DNA of 64,000 nucleotides from Trueperaceae bacterium (GCA_023954415.1 JAMLIB010000006.1:124001-188000); one strand, 5' to 3'; numbered from the stretch's first letter, positions 47,605 through 57,033 are shown. The notes: generated from the sequence alone by a model not told the origin. Program-made: numbers and translations.

Positions 47605-48071
47605 GGATACGCATACACGAGCTACTGGCAGCCGCAAGCGCCTCTGGTGGCGGAGGCCACGGCAAGGACGACCCACACGCCGTGGACCAGGACAAGCCGC
47701 TCTACGTCATCAGCGTGGCCGCCGAGCTGGTCGACATGCACCCGCAGACGCTGAGGCTCTACGAACGCAAGGGGCTCATAGAGCCGAGCCGCAGCGCCGG
47801 CAAGACGCGCCTCTACTCGCAGCGCAACATCGAGCAGCTCCGCGAGATCAGGCGCCTGACGCAAGAGCTGGGCGTCAACCTCGCCGGCGTCGAGGAGATC
47901 ATCAGGTTGCGCCAGCGGCTCGACGAGTTGCAGGCCTCGATGGAGGGTCGCATCACTAACATCCAAGGGCAGTTGCGCGACCGCCTGGACGCCCTGAGGA
48001 GCCGCGCCCTCGCCATGCCGGACGACGAGGCCGGCGGCGAGCAGCCCACCGACGAGAACGACGAAGGCTGA
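47601..48071 (+). CDS. hspR: HspR-like MerR-family heat-shock repressor
   Basis: A 156-residue MerR-fold regulator. After a Gly/Ala-rich N-terminal tail comes the winged helix ([32 protein letters not shown]), matching HspR, followed by a leucine-rich helix. GTG overlaps the dnaJ stop by four bases (GTGA). The dnaJ-hspR order and the CTTGAG palindrome upstream of dnaJ together support a role as autoregulated heat-shock repressor. The C-terminal coiled coil ([20 protein letters not shown]) extends past the usual domain. Confidence 0.9.
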   Translation: MRIRIHELLAAASASGGGGHGKDDPHAVDQDKPLYVISVAAELVDMHPQTLRLYERKGLIEPSRSAGKTRLYSQRNIEQLREIRRLTQELGVNLAGVEEIIRLRQRLDELQASMEGRITNIQGQLRDRLDALRSRALAMPDDEAGGEQPTDENDEG

Positions 48072-48083
48072 GGGTACCGGCGC

Positions 48084-51000
48084 GTGCGATTGGCGTCCCT
48101 GACGCTGCAAGGTTTCAAGAGCTTCGGCAACCGGGTGAGCATCGAGTTCGCGCCCGGCGTCACCGCCATCATCGGTCCGAACGGTTCGGGCAAGTCGAAC
48201 GTCATCGACGCGCTGCGCTGGACGACCGGCGGCGGCCGCGCGCGCGAGTTCCGCGCGACCGACAAGACCGACCTGATCTTCCACGGTGCCAGCGGCAAGC
48301 GCTCGGTCGGGCTCGCCGAGGTGGAGGTCGAGCTGAGGGACGGCGCTAGGAGCGTCAAGGTCTACCGCAGCCTCGACCGCGAGGGGACCACCCGGCTCAA
48401 GCTCGACGGACGCAACGCGAGGCTGCTCGACGTGGAGGACGCGCTGGCTGGGAGCGGTCTCGGGCGCTCGGGTGTGGCGATCATCGGGCAAGGCGAGGTC
48501 AGCCAGGTGTTGATGGCCGACCCGGCCAAGCTCCTGGAGTACGTGGCCGAGGCGGCCGGGGTGGCCCGGCTGGCCGGCCGTAGGGAGCAGACCTCGGCGC
48601 GGCTCGATACGGCCACGCAGCACCTGGCGCGGCTGCAGGACGTACTCGTCGAGCTGGCGGCGCGCGGCGCGGCGCTGGAGAGGGAGGCGAAAGACGCCGG
48701 CAGGCACGCCGGTCTGAGCGCCGAGCAGCTCGCGCTGCGCTATACGCTCGCCGCCGCTCGCGTGAGCACCTTGCGCTCCGAGCTGCGCGAGCTGGAGGAG
48801 CGACGCGGGCTGCTCGAGGCCGCCATCCTGGAAGGGCGGGAGTTGCTCGAGGCGGCGCGGGCGGCGACCAGGTCCGGGGCCACCTCCCGGGACGCCGCCG
48901 AGGAGCGGTACCGCGAGGCGTCGGCCCAGCTCGAGTACCGGCGGGGCAACCTGAGGCTCGCCGAGGAGCGCCTCGCGCGCCTGACGGAGCGCCTCGGCGA
49001 CCTGACCGATCAGGCGGAGCGCGCGCGCGCCGAGCTCACGGGCATCGAGGCGGCCATGCCACCTACGGAGCCGGAGGAGTCGCCGGACGCCGCGAGCAGG
49101 AGCGTCGAGACCGCCCTCGCGGCACAACGCGAAGCGGAGGCCGCGTTCGCCTCCGCCGTCGAGCTCGAGGGGGTGAAGCGGCAGGCCTTCGAACGGCGGC
49201 GCGCCGAGCACGCCGAGGCCGAGAGGGCGGCCGCGGCGCTTGGCTCGACGCGCGCGGCCATCGAGGACCAACTGGCGAGGGTGAACGAGCAGCTCGCCGG
49301 CCTGGCGGCCGACACTGAGCTCGCCGACCTGCCCGCGGCCGTCGCACGCCAAAACGCGGCCGCGGCCGAGCTGGCGCGCGTCGAGGCGCACGTCGAGACG
49401 CAGCGGGCGGCGCTCACGCGAGCGCACGAGGAGCATGCGCTCCTGAGCGCGGAGGCCGTCTCCCGCACCCGCGCCGCCGGCCGCAGCCGGGCGGCGTTCG
49501 AGGCCCGCCGCGGCTTCGCGCAAGGCCCGCGCAACGCCCTGAGCTCCGGCCTGCCCGGAGTGGTGGGGGCCGTGGCCGACCTCGTCAAGGTCGCCCCCGA
49601 GTATCAGGAGGCGATCGCGGGCGCCCTCGGCAGGCGCGCAGAGTACGTCGTCGTGACGGACGCCGACTCCGGCGAGGCCGTCATCGGCCACGTGCGGCGC
49701 GCGGGCGGCTTCGTGACCGTGCTGCCCCTCGACCTGCTGCGGCGCCAGCCCGAGCGCGGCTACGGCTCGTTCGCCACGCGCCGAGGCGTGGTGGCTCCCG
49801 CCTTGGAGCTCGTGAGCATGGCCTCGCAGTACCGGGTCCTGTTCGAGAACCTCCTCGGGGGGACCGTGGTGGTCGGGACGATGGCAGACGCCACCGCCAT
49901 CGCGAGGCAGGAGGCGCAACGCCCACGCCTCGTCACGCTGGAGGGCGACGTGGTGGAGGCCACGGGCGCCATGTCCGGGGGCAAACGCTCGCAACACGCC
50001 ACGGTCCTGGGCGCCGCCGCCGAGCTGGAGGAGGCGGAGGCCGCCGCTGCCACGGCGACCGCCGCCAGCGAGGCGAGCGCCGCGCGACTGACGACGGCGC
50101 AGGCGTACCTGCGGTCGCTCCTGGACGAGCAGCGCGCGGCCGCCGATGAGAACCGGGCCGCCGCACAGGCGCTCGCCGCCGCCCGGGAGCAGCACGCCGG
50201 GCACGAGCGGCTCGCCGCCGACCTTCAGGCGCGCAAGGAGCGGTTGATCTCAGAGGCGGCGGCGCTCGCTGCCACAGAGGTCGGAGACGAAGAAGGGCGA
50301 TCGGTGGCCGCGCTCGCGCTGGCCCTGGCGAGCGCCGAGGCCGACCTGTCGACCGCCGCCGCGGACCTGGAGACCGTCAGGGCGCTCGCGGAGGAGCGTA
50401 AGCTCGCCGCGAGCTCGGCCAAGCAGGCGGCCGCGCTCGTCGAGGAACGGTGGCGCACTTACCTCGACGCAGAGGCGCGCTTCGCCGCCGGCGTGCAGCG
50501 CGCGCGCGCGCTTCGCGACGCCCTGGCGACGACCGCCGAACGCGAGGCCGAGCTGGCCCGCGAGCTCACCGAGGCGCGCGCCGCTCGCGACCTCGCCGAG
50601 GCGGCCGTTCCCGCGAACCTCGACGCCGAGGAGAGCGCTCTCAAGACGGCGCGCGAGGGCCTGGCGGCGGCGGAGGCCGCCCTCGCCCGCGCGACCGAGG
50701 CGCAGGCCACACGCGCCCAGGAGCTGGAGGAGGCCAAGGTCCAGTCCGCCCGCCGCGAGACGGCGCTCGAGCTGGCCCAGGAGGAGCTGCGCGACTTCCC
50801 TGACGGCCTCGTAGCGCTCGACACGAGCGAGCGCGCCGCCAGGGCCCGCCTCCGCGAGGTCGGTGAGGAGCTCGAGGCGCTCGGCGCCGTCAACCACCGG
50901 GCGGTAGCCGACCTGGCCGAGGCGAAGGAGCGCCTGGAGAACCTGGAGGTCGAGGCGGTCCAGGCGACGCTCGCGGTGACCGAGCTCCAAGCGGCCCTTG

Positions 51001-51524
51001 AGCGGATCGACAAGGAGACGACCGTGCGCCTCGGCGGAGCCGTGGAGCGGCTCCAGGAGTCGTTCGGCCGCCACGTGCGCCAGCTGTTCGGCGACGACGG
51101 CCGCGGCGGCATCGAGGTCGAGGCGGACGGAGCAAGGCCCGTCGGCCTGCGCATCCGCCTGCAACCGCCGGGCAAGCAGACCCAGTCGCTGCACCTGCTC
51201 TCCGTCGGCGAGCGGACCATGGGGGCGCTCGCCTTCCTGTTCTCGCTGCTCTCGGCGGACGGGGCGAGCCTCCCGGTCGCGGTCCTCGACGAGGTCGACG
51301 CCCCACTCGACGAGGCGAACATCCGCCGTTACGGGTCCTTCGTCGAGCGCCTCGCCCAGCGCGGGACACAGTTCGTCCTCATCACCCACCAGAAGGCGAC
51401 CTTCGAGATCGCCGAGGCCATCTGGGGCGTGACGACGGAGCAGGGCGTCTCACGCGTCTTCAGCGTGCGCAAGGAGCCGGAGTCGGGCGCGGGGCAGCTG
51501 GCGGGCACGCTCCCCGTCCGATGA
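48084..51524 (+). CDS. smc: Chromosome segregation ATPase SMC
   Basis: A 1146-residue SMC protein for chromosome condensation and segregation. Walker A GPNGSGKSN is at 31-39; two long Ala/Glu/Arg-rich coiled coils flank a hinge (about 475-640, LPGVVGAVADLVKVAPEYQ, FVTVLPLDLL, AMSGGKRSQHA). The C-terminal head has the signature LLSVGERTMGALAF and Walker B VAVLDEVDAPLDEANI. The signature reads LSVGE rather than LSGGE. It starts with GTG 12 bases after hspR and overlaps birA by four bases. Confidence 0.96.
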   Translation: MRLASLTLQGFKSFGNRVSIEFAPGVTAIIGPNGSGKSNVIDALRWTTGGGRAREFRATDKTDLIFHGASGKRSVGLAEVEVELRDGARSVKVYRSLDREGTTRLKLDGRNARLLDVEDALAGSGLGRSGVAIIGQGEVSQVLMADPAKLLEYVAEAAGVARLAGRREQTSARLDTATQHLARLQDVLVELAARGAALEREAKDAGRHAGLSAEQLALRYTLAAARVSTLRSELRELEERRGLLEAAILEGRELLEAARAATRSGATSRDAAEERYREASAQLEYRRGNLRLAEERLARLTERLGDLTDQAERARAELTGIEAAMPPTEPEESPDAASRSVETALAAQREAEAAFASAVELEGVKRQAFERRRAEHAEAERAAAALGSTRAAIEDQLARVNEQLAGLAADTELADLPAAVARQNAAAAELARVEAHVETQRAALTRAHEEHALLSAEAVSRTRAAGRSRAAFEARRGFAQGPRNALSSGLPGVVGAVADLVKVAPEYQEAIAGALGRRAEYVVVTDADSGEAVIGHVRRAGGFVTVLPLDLLRRQPERGYGSFATRRGVVAPALELVSMASQYRVLFENLLGGTVVVGTMADATAIARQEAQRPRLVTLEGDVVEATGAMSGGKRSQHATVLGAAAELEEAEAAAATATAASEASAARLTTAQAYLRSLLDEQRAAADENRAAAQALAAAREQHAGHERLAADLQARKERLISEAAALAATEVGDEEGRSVAALALALASAEADLSTAAADLETVRALAEERKLAASSAKQAAALVEERWRTYLDAEARFAAGVQRARALRDALATTAEREAELARELTEARAARDLAEAAVPANLDAEESALKTAREGLAAAEAALARATEAQATRAQELEEAKVQSARRETALELAQEELRDFPDGLVALDTSERAARARLREVGEELEALGAVNHRAVADLAEAKERLENLEVEAVQATLAVTELQAALERIDKETTVRLGGAVERLQESFGRHVRQLFGDDGRGGIEVEADGARPVGLRIRLQPPGKQTQSLHLLSVGERTMGALAFLFSLLSADGASLPVAVLDEVDAPLDEANIRRYGSFVERLAQRGTQFVLITHQKATFEIAEAIWGVTTEQGVSRVFSVRKEPESGAGQLAGTLPVR

Positions 51525-52303
51525 GTTCGGTCCGGCGGATCGACTGGCGCGTCGAGCATCATGATGTCGTCGACTCGACGCAGGACGTCCTCAAACGCCG
51601 CCTCGCGGAGGGCGATGACGTAGCGTGGGTGGTGGTCCGCGCCGGAGCCCAAACGGCCGGCAGAGGCAGGCGGGGAGGTGAGTGGCGTAGCGGCGCGGGC
51701 GGCTCCTACTCGACCTTCGCCGTTCCAGAGCCGCCAGGGGTGGGCCCCACGCCCTTGCTCCCGTTGGCGGTCGGTGTCGGCGTGGCGGAGTCCCTGGCAG
51801 GCGCCGGCGCCCCGTGCGCAGTCAAGTGGCCCAACGACCTCTACTACCGCGGCAAGAAGCTGGGCGGCATCCTTGTGGAGCGGGCCAAAGGTCACCTCCT
51901 CATCGGGATCGGCATCAACGTCGACAACCCCATCCCGCCGGGCTCGGTGGCGCTGGCAGGCGTGTTGACGCGCGCGGCCGTCCAAGACCTCGTGCTCGAA
52001 GGCGTCGAGACGGCGCTGGAGCTGATCGCCGAGGCGTCGGAGTCGCTCCCCGACGACCTTCGCCGCCGGTTCGCCGCCCGCGACTGGCTGTTCGGCAAGC
52101 TCGTCACCGTCGAGGACGCCGTCGCCCTCGGCGGGATCTCCGCCTCCGCCGGACAGGCGGACGGCGTCGCTGGTCCCGCGCCCAACCGTAGTCTGACGGG
52201 CGTGGCCCGCGGCATCGCTGCCGACGGCAGCCTGCTGCTGCAAGTAGGGGAGAACGAGGAGCCGTACCGCGTGAGAGCCGGCACCATCGGCACGTACCGA
52301 TGA
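51521..52303 (+). CDS. birA: Biotin--[acetyl-CoA-carboxylase] ligase
   Basis: A 260-residue biotin protein ligase that attaches biotin to the carboxyl carrier protein. Core motifs: VDSTQDVLKRRLAEG, AQTAGRGRRGGEW (biotin-binding GRGRRG), VKWPNDLYYRGKKLGGILVE and IGIGINVDNP. There is no N-terminal DNA-binding domain, so it is a monofunctional ligase. The C-terminal SH3-like domain has an insert of about 20 residues. ATGA overlap with smc indicates coupling. Confidence 0.94.
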   Translation: MSSVRRIDWRVEHHDVVDSTQDVLKRRLAEGDDVAWVVVRAGAQTAGRGRRGGEWRSGAGGSYSTFAVPEPPGVGPTPLLPLAVGVGVAESLAGAGAPCAVKWPNDLYYRGKKLGGILVERAKGHLLIGIGINVDNPIPPGSVALAGVLTRAAVQDLVLEGVETALELIAEASESLPDDLRRRFAARDWLFGKLVTVEDAVALGGISASAGQADGVAGPAPNRSLTGVARGIAADGSLLLQVGENEEPYRVRAGTIGTYR

Positions 52304-52373
52304 ACGCCGTCCTACACGCCATCCCCGCGCTTGGCAAGTGAGTTTCGCCCCACACGACGTTCTTTGCCACAGC

Positions 52374-52379
52374 TATCCT
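52374..52379 (+). promoter_or_regulatory. -10 element of the receiver/HEAT/GT2 operon, leaderless layout
   Basis: TATCCT, seven bases before the ATG at 52387. It separates this operon from the hspR-smc-birA group. Confidence 0.6.
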
Positions 52380-52386
52380 TCTTCGC

Positions 52387-53244
52387 ATGCATCGGGACCT
52401 TCGGGCGGCCGATGGGGGCGCAACCGCGCTAGTAGTGCTTCACAGGGGGCGGGATCAGCAAGGGATATGCGGTGCCATAAGCGCCGCGGGCTGGCACGTG
52501 GTGGTGGCAGCCAACGGCGAGGCGGCAGTCGCGCAAGCGCGGCTCACACTGCCAAGGTTAGTGGTAGTCGACGCCAACCTACCGAGGTTGCGCGACGGAC
52601 GTCACCCGGCCCAGGTGCTCGGGCGCCTGCGCGACGGTGGCGAGAGGGCGGAGCTCGTGCTCGTAGCGACCCGCAACGACGCCTACGTCGCCGGGCTGGC
52701 CAGCGTCGCCGGGGCCAAACGCATACTCCTAGCGACGGACGGCACGGTGACCGGCTACGGCGATGCCCACGCGCGGCACGCCCCTGAGACCATCCCTGGT
52801 CCAGAGGTCTGGATCGTCGACGACAGCCCCGCCATCCGGCTGTTGGCAAGGAGCGCGTTCCAGAGGGCCGGTTGGCAACCGACCGAGTTCGAGGACCTCC
52901 ATTCTGTCCAGGGAGCGCTCGCCGAGGGGCCGGCTCCCGCCGCCGTCGTCCTGGACGTCTACCTGCCCGACGGCAACGGCCTGCACCACGCCAGGGAGTT
53001 CGTCGAGCGCGGGGCTGCCGTCATCATGCTCAGCAACCTCGCTGGACCCGAGCAAGTGGAGCAGGCGTTCGCGGCCGGTGCGATCGACATCGTCGCCAAG
53101 CCGCTCGACATGCGCAGCCTCGTGGCGCGCGTGGCACGGGCCGTCGACCAGGCGAGTGGAACCGACCGCCTCGGCGACGGGAACGCGGTCGGCCCAAGCT
53201 ACTCGCCGGCAACGAACGGAACAGCGACCCTCGAAGCCATCTGA
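52387..53244 (+). CDS. Tandem-receiver response regulator without DNA-binding domain
   Basis: A 285-residue protein with two receiver domains and no output domain. The second (about 139-255) is complete: acidic pair Asp145-Asp146, phospho-acceptor Asp190 in VVLDVYLPDGNG, Ser216, and Lys238 in VAKPLD. The first (about 12-115) keeps an Asp62 in VVVDANLP but has lost the acidic pair (reads LHRGRDQQG), so it is probably a pseudo-receiver. No histidine kinase gene is adjacent. It is the first gene of a tight operon with a HEAT-repeat membrane protein and a glycosyltransferase, so it probably acts by protein contact on them (inference). Confidence 0.9.
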   Translation: MHRDLRAADGGATALVVLHRGRDQQGICGAISAAGWHVVVAANGEAAVAQARLTLPRLVVVDANLPRLRDGRHPAQVLGRLRDGGERAELVLVATRNDAYVAGLASVAGAKRILLATDGTVTGYGDAHARHAPETIPGPEVWIVDDSPAIRLLARSAFQRAGWQPTEFEDLHSVQGALAEGPAPAAVVLDVYLPDGNGLHHAREFVERGAAVIMLSNLAGPEQVEQAFAAGAIDIVAKPLDMRSLVARVARAVDQASGTDRLGDGNAVGPSYSPATNGTATLEAI

Positions 53245-54509
53245 TGCGCCGGGCGAAGCTGATCGTCATCTTCGTCCTGATACTCGCCGCCTCCACCACC
53301 GTCGCCATCACCATGGGCGCGCTCCTACTCAGGTACGGCACTACGGGTGCCGACCAGTCGGTCTCCTGGCGTTCGCTCGTCGTGGCCATGACCGGCGTCG
53401 GGGCAGCCATCGGCCTCATGACCATCGCCCACCTGTCCTTGTTCGCCGCGAGGCAGCTCGGCGCCGAACGGACGTCCAAGCGCACCGAGGCATGGTTGAG
53501 GACGTGGAGCGCGGTAGCGGCCGGTGGCGAGCCACCGGCGGTCGCGAAAGGCGAGTTGGTCGCGGCCTCGGAAGGGGCCTCTCTCCTCATGCAGGAAATC
53601 GAGGGGCGCGAGGCGGTCCGTCTTCGCGCGGCCCTCGACTCCGCCGGCGTGACCGGGAACGACCTACGCATCGCGGCAGCCGGAGGCACCGGGTCGACCG
53701 CGGGAGCTTCCGCCGCTCTCGAGCGCCTGGCCTGGGCCGCCGTGCCCGCCGCCATGCCCCTCTTCCGCAAGGCGGCTACCAGCCCGGAACCGCGCGTCGC
53801 CCAGGCGGCTTTGCTCGGCGCCTGTCGTGTGCTCGGAGCGCAGAGCGTTCCCGAGCCGCTCGGCCGCGACGTGGTCGCCGCCATCGTGGCGCATGCCGCC
53901 TCCGCTCGTGAACCGTACGGCTCACGAGCGTTCCTCGCCGCGGCCATGGCGACGACCGGCCGCCATCAGGCGTGGCTGGCGGCGACGCTGCTCGGGCGTC
54001 AGGCGCCCGAGGCCGTCAGGGCAGCCACGTTGGACGCCGTCGGGATAACACGCACGAGCGAGGCCGGAGCGGTCGTGTCCCAGTGGCTCGGCTCGAACCG
54101 CGGCTCCAGGCGCGCGGTCGAGGCCGAGGTCCTGTCCGCCGCCCTCAAGGCGCTCGCCCGTCTAGGGCATCTGGACGAGGCCGCCGAAGAAGCGGCCGTG
54201 GAGGCCACGCGGCACGAACGTACAGGCGTGCGCGTCCAGGCGGCGCACGCCCTCGTGGGTGCCACCCCGGAGCGCGCTCTGCCCGCCTTGTGGGAGTTGT
54301 TGGCCGACAAGGCGTTCGACGTGCGTCTCGCGGCCGCGACCGCGCTCACGGCGTGCGGCTCCACGGGGGAGGCGCTGCTCAAGCGCTGCGCGACGTCACA
54401 CCGCGACCCGTTCGCGATGGACATCGCCAGCCTCATGCGTTCCCGACGCGCGCCGGCGGCGCTCGAGACCTCCAAGCCGGCGGCGACCTACGCCTCGAGC
54501 GGAGACTGA
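53244..54509 (+). CDS. Membrane-anchored HEAT-repeat protein
   Basis: A 421-residue protein with two N-terminal membrane segments (LIVIFVLILAASTTVAITMGA, about 5-27; a second about 46-68) followed by a long alpha-solenoid of HEAT/PBS-type repeats (about 135-400; units such as EPRVAQAALLGACRVLGA and RTGVRVQAAHALVGATPE). The repeats should face the cytosol and bind partners. Its ATG overlaps the stop of the response regulator gene by one base (TGATG); the glycosyltransferase gene follows three bases after its end. Confidence 0.88.
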   Translation: MRRAKLIVIFVLILAASTTVAITMGALLLRYGTTGADQSVSWRSLVVAMTGVGAAIGLMTIAHLSLFAARQLGAERTSKRTEAWLRTWSAVAAGGEPPAVAKGELVAASEGASLLMQEIEGREAVRLRAALDSAGVTGNDLRIAAAGGTGSTAGASAALERLAWAAVPAAMPLFRKAATSPEPRVAQAALLGACRVLGAQSVPEPLGRDVVAAIVAHAASAREPYGSRAFLAAAMATTGRHQAWLAATLLGRQAPEAVRAATLDAVGITRTSEAGAVVSQWLGSNRGSRRAVEAEVLSAALKALARLGHLDEAAEEAAVEATRHERTGVRVQAAHALVGATPERALPALWELLADKAFDVRLAAATALTACGSTGEALLKRCATSHRDPFAMDIASLMRSRRAPAALETSKPAATYASSGD

Positions 54510-54512
54510 GCC

Positions 54513-55901
54513 GTGTCGCTGTCGGAAGTACTACAGCTCTTCGTCCTCCTCACCTTCCTCGTCATCAACGGCGGCAACACGGCCGCCATCGTCCTCGCCG
54601 CGAGGGCGAGCATGCAGCGGGAGCGGCGCGTCTCGACCCTCGAGGAGAAGGTCCTCATGCGCTCCGCGACCTACTTGCCCGTGAGCTTCCTAATCCCGGC
54701 CTACAACGAGGAAGCGACGATCGTAGAGAGCCTCCAGAGCCTGCTCGCCATGCACTACCCGGAGTTCGAGGTGATCGTGACCAACGACGGCTCCAAGGAC
54801 GGCACCATGGCGGCGATGGCGGAAGCCTTCGAGCTCGTCCCGTGCCTGCCGAGCCCCCGGCGGTTCACCTCGCATACGACCGTGCGAACGGCGTACCGCA
54901 GCAGGACGCGCTCCAACCTGTTCGTCCTCGACAAGGTGAACGGAGGCCGAGCCGACGCGCTCAACGCGGCCCTCGAGCAGGCGCGCTATCCCGTGGTCGT
55001 GCTCACGGACGCGGACAGCCTCATCGATCCCGAAGCGCTCCAGCGCGCAGGCACGCGTTTCCTGGACGAACCCTCGCTCGTGGCGCTCGGGGGCACCATC
55101 AGGGTCGTGAACGAGGCCGACGTGGTCGACGGGGCGGTGGTGCGGCCGCGCACGCCGCGCAACTTCATCGCTCGGTGGCAGCTCCTCGAGTACCTGCGCG
55201 CGTTCATCACCGCTCGGGCCGCCATGAGCCAGGTCGGCTGCCTGATCTCGGTCTCAGGGGCGTTCGGGATCTTCCGTCGGAGCGCGTTGCTGAGCGTCGG
55301 CGGGCTGCGAACGGACACCGTCGGCGAGGACCTGGAGCTGACGATCAGGCTTCACCGTCACTTCCGCGACCTGAAACTGCCGTACCGGATCGAGTTCATG
55401 CTCGACCCGGTGTGCTGGACGCAGGTTCCGGAGGAAGCCAAGGTGCTTGCCAGGCAGCGCGACCGGTGGCACCGCGGCCTGTTCGAGGCGCTGTGGGCGC
55501 ACCGCGGCATGCTGTTCCGCAGGAGCTACGGTCTGATCGGCAGCATGGCGCTGCCGTACGCCTGGTACGTGGAGGGCCTCTCGCCCGTCCTCGAGGTCTC
55601 CGGCTACCTGACCATCATCCTCATGGCCGTGCTCGGGACCTTGGACTGGCCGTTCGTAGGCGCCTTCCTGGCGCTCTCCGTCGGCTACGGCACCCTGGTC
55701 GGCCTCGCCAGCGCCGCACTCGACCAGACGCTGCCACACTCGCCCAAGAGCGCCGGCGACCGCTACCGGCTGTTCATCGCCGTGATGACCGAGAACCTCG
55801 GCTACCGCCAGTGGCTGGCCGTCGTGCGGGTGCTGGCCATGTTCAAGATCAAGAGCAGCAGGGGCAAGTGGGGGGCGATGACCAGGCGGCGGTTCAGTTG
55901 A
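54513..55901 (+). CDS. Processive membrane glycosyltransferase, family GT2
   Basis: A 462-residue inner-membrane polysaccharide synthase of the PgaC/HasA/BcsA type. One N-terminal membrane segment (about 6-30) precedes the GT2 catalytic domain with the complete motif set: Asp92 in NDGSKDGT, DAD at 166-168, GED at 271-273 and Q315-R-D-R-W319 (QxxRW). Several membrane segments follow (about 345-425). No PilZ domain is present. The start is GTG. It is the output gene of the receiver-HEAT-GT2 operon and probably makes an exopolysaccharide; the sugar is unknown. Confidence 0.9.
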   Translation: MSLSEVLQLFVLLTFLVINGGNTAAIVLAARASMQRERRVSTLEEKVLMRSATYLPVSFLIPAYNEEATIVESLQSLLAMHYPEFEVIVTNDGSKDGTMAAMAEAFELVPCLPSPRRFTSHTTVRTAYRSRTRSNLFVLDKVNGGRADALNAALEQARYPVVVLTDADSLIDPEALQRAGTRFLDEPSLVALGGTIRVVNEADVVDGAVVRPRTPRNFIARWQLLEYLRAFITARAAMSQVGCLISVSGAFGIFRRSALLSVGGLRTDTVGEDLELTIRLHRHFRDLKLPYRIEFMLDPVCWTQVPEEAKVLARQRDRWHRGLFEALWAHRGMLFRRSYGLIGSMALPYAWYVEGLSPVLEVSGYLTIILMAVLGTLDWPFVGAFLALSVGYGTLVGLASAALDQTLPHSPKSAGDRYRLFIAVMTENLGYRQWLAVVRVLAMFKIKSSRGKWGAMTRRRFS

Positions 55902-55977
55902 GCACGGGGTCGGCAGGGAAGACCGCCTAAGTCTTCGCGAACTGCGTCGAGCACGCGGCGAGCGGGGAAGGCCCTCC

Positions 55978-57027
55978 TCACCAGTCCTCGATGTCCTCCC
56001 CGATGGACTGCGCGCTGATCTTGGCGTAGATGCGCGTGGTCTGGATGTCCGCGTGCCGCAGATGGGCCGCGACCCTGCCGAGGTCGCCGGTCTGACGGTA
56101 GTAGCGGGTACCCGCGCCGTGGCGCAGGCCATGCACGCCCGCGCTCGCGTACTCCACACCGGCCAGAGCGCAGACACGCTTGAACCTCCGCCTGGCGTGG
56201 TCAGCCGCCCAAGGCAGCACCAGGCCCGGGTCTCGCTGCCTGTTCTTGCCGTTGTGACCGGACATATCGACGAGCCTGAGGTCAGAAAGCGCGTCCCTGA
56301 GGCGCTTAGTGAGGCTGACGGTCGCGGCCTTGCCGCCTTTGCCGGAGCGCACGCGCAGCTGACCGCGCTCCAGGTCGAGGTCGGTCCACCCGAGGTCGGT
56401 CATCTCCGAGATCCGAAGGCCGGCGTGGGCGCCGAGGAGCACGACGACCTTCTCGGCCGGGTCGGCGAACTCCAGGAGCGCCTCGACCTCGTCGTCGCTA
56501 TAGGGGCGGCGTTTCTCCCACGCCGGCGTCGGGTCCTTGGCGACCCTGACGTCGTCGAACGGGCGCGCTTCCGTCGCGCCCGCCCAGCGCAGGGCCTTGT
56601 AGAGCGTGCGAGCCGCGGCGAGCTTCACCTGTAAGGACGCCGGGCTGAGCGGTTCGTCCTTGGCGCCGTCGGGTGCACGCTTGGTCTTGGCGGGCTGCAG
56701 AGCGGCCGGCGGCGGCCCGGCCTCGAGGCGCCGCATGTAGACCACGCCGGCGTCCCGGCTCGGGCGCAGGAGGTTCTCGCCGGCCCAGGCCTCGACGAGG
56801 TCGAGGACGCCGCGCCGGTACGTGCGCAGCGTGTGCCGGCTGACCTTGGCGCCACGCGAACCGTGCAGGAAGAGGTACGCTTCGGTCAGGGCCCAGAGCT
56901 GCTCGGCGTCGCGGTTAGCGGCCGCGCTGGCGGCTCTGCGCTTGAGCTCCTCGGGCGGCAGCGCGGCCCAAGACTCGGCGCGGGCGAGCGTGTCGGTGCT
57001 GCGGGCGACTTCGATCTCCGGTCTCAT
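55978..57027 (-). CDS. Tyrosine recombinase/integrase
   Basis: A 349-residue tyrosine recombinase. An N-terminal SAM-like core-binding domain (about 40-150) precedes the catalytic domain with all active residues: Arg205 in GLRISEM, a lysine near 232, His299-x-x-Arg302 in HGLRHG, His325 in HLRHAD and nucleophile Tyr334. It could be a XerC/D-type resolvase or the integrase of an element; location at the edge of the accessory region favours the latter but no att duplicate was found. TAAACT ends six bases before the ATG. Confidence 0.92.
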   Translation of the reverse strand: MRPEIEVARSTDTLARAESWAALPPEELKRRAASAAANRDAEQLWALTEAYLFLHGSRGAKVSRHTLRTYRRGVLDLVEAWAGENLLRPSRDAGVVYMRRLEAGPPPAALQPAKTKRAPDGAKDEPLSPASLQVKLAAARTLYKALRWAGATEARPFDDVRVAKDPTPAWEKRRPYSDDEVEALLEFADPAEKVVVLLGAHAGLRISEMTDLGWTDLDLERGQLRVRSGKGGKAATVSLTKRLRDALSDLRLVDMSGHNGKNRQRDPGLVLPWAADHARRRFKRVCALAGVEYASAGVHGLRHGAGTRYYRQTGDLGRVAAHLRHADIQTTRIYAKISAQSIGEDIEDW

Positions 57028-57033
57028 GGTGGG

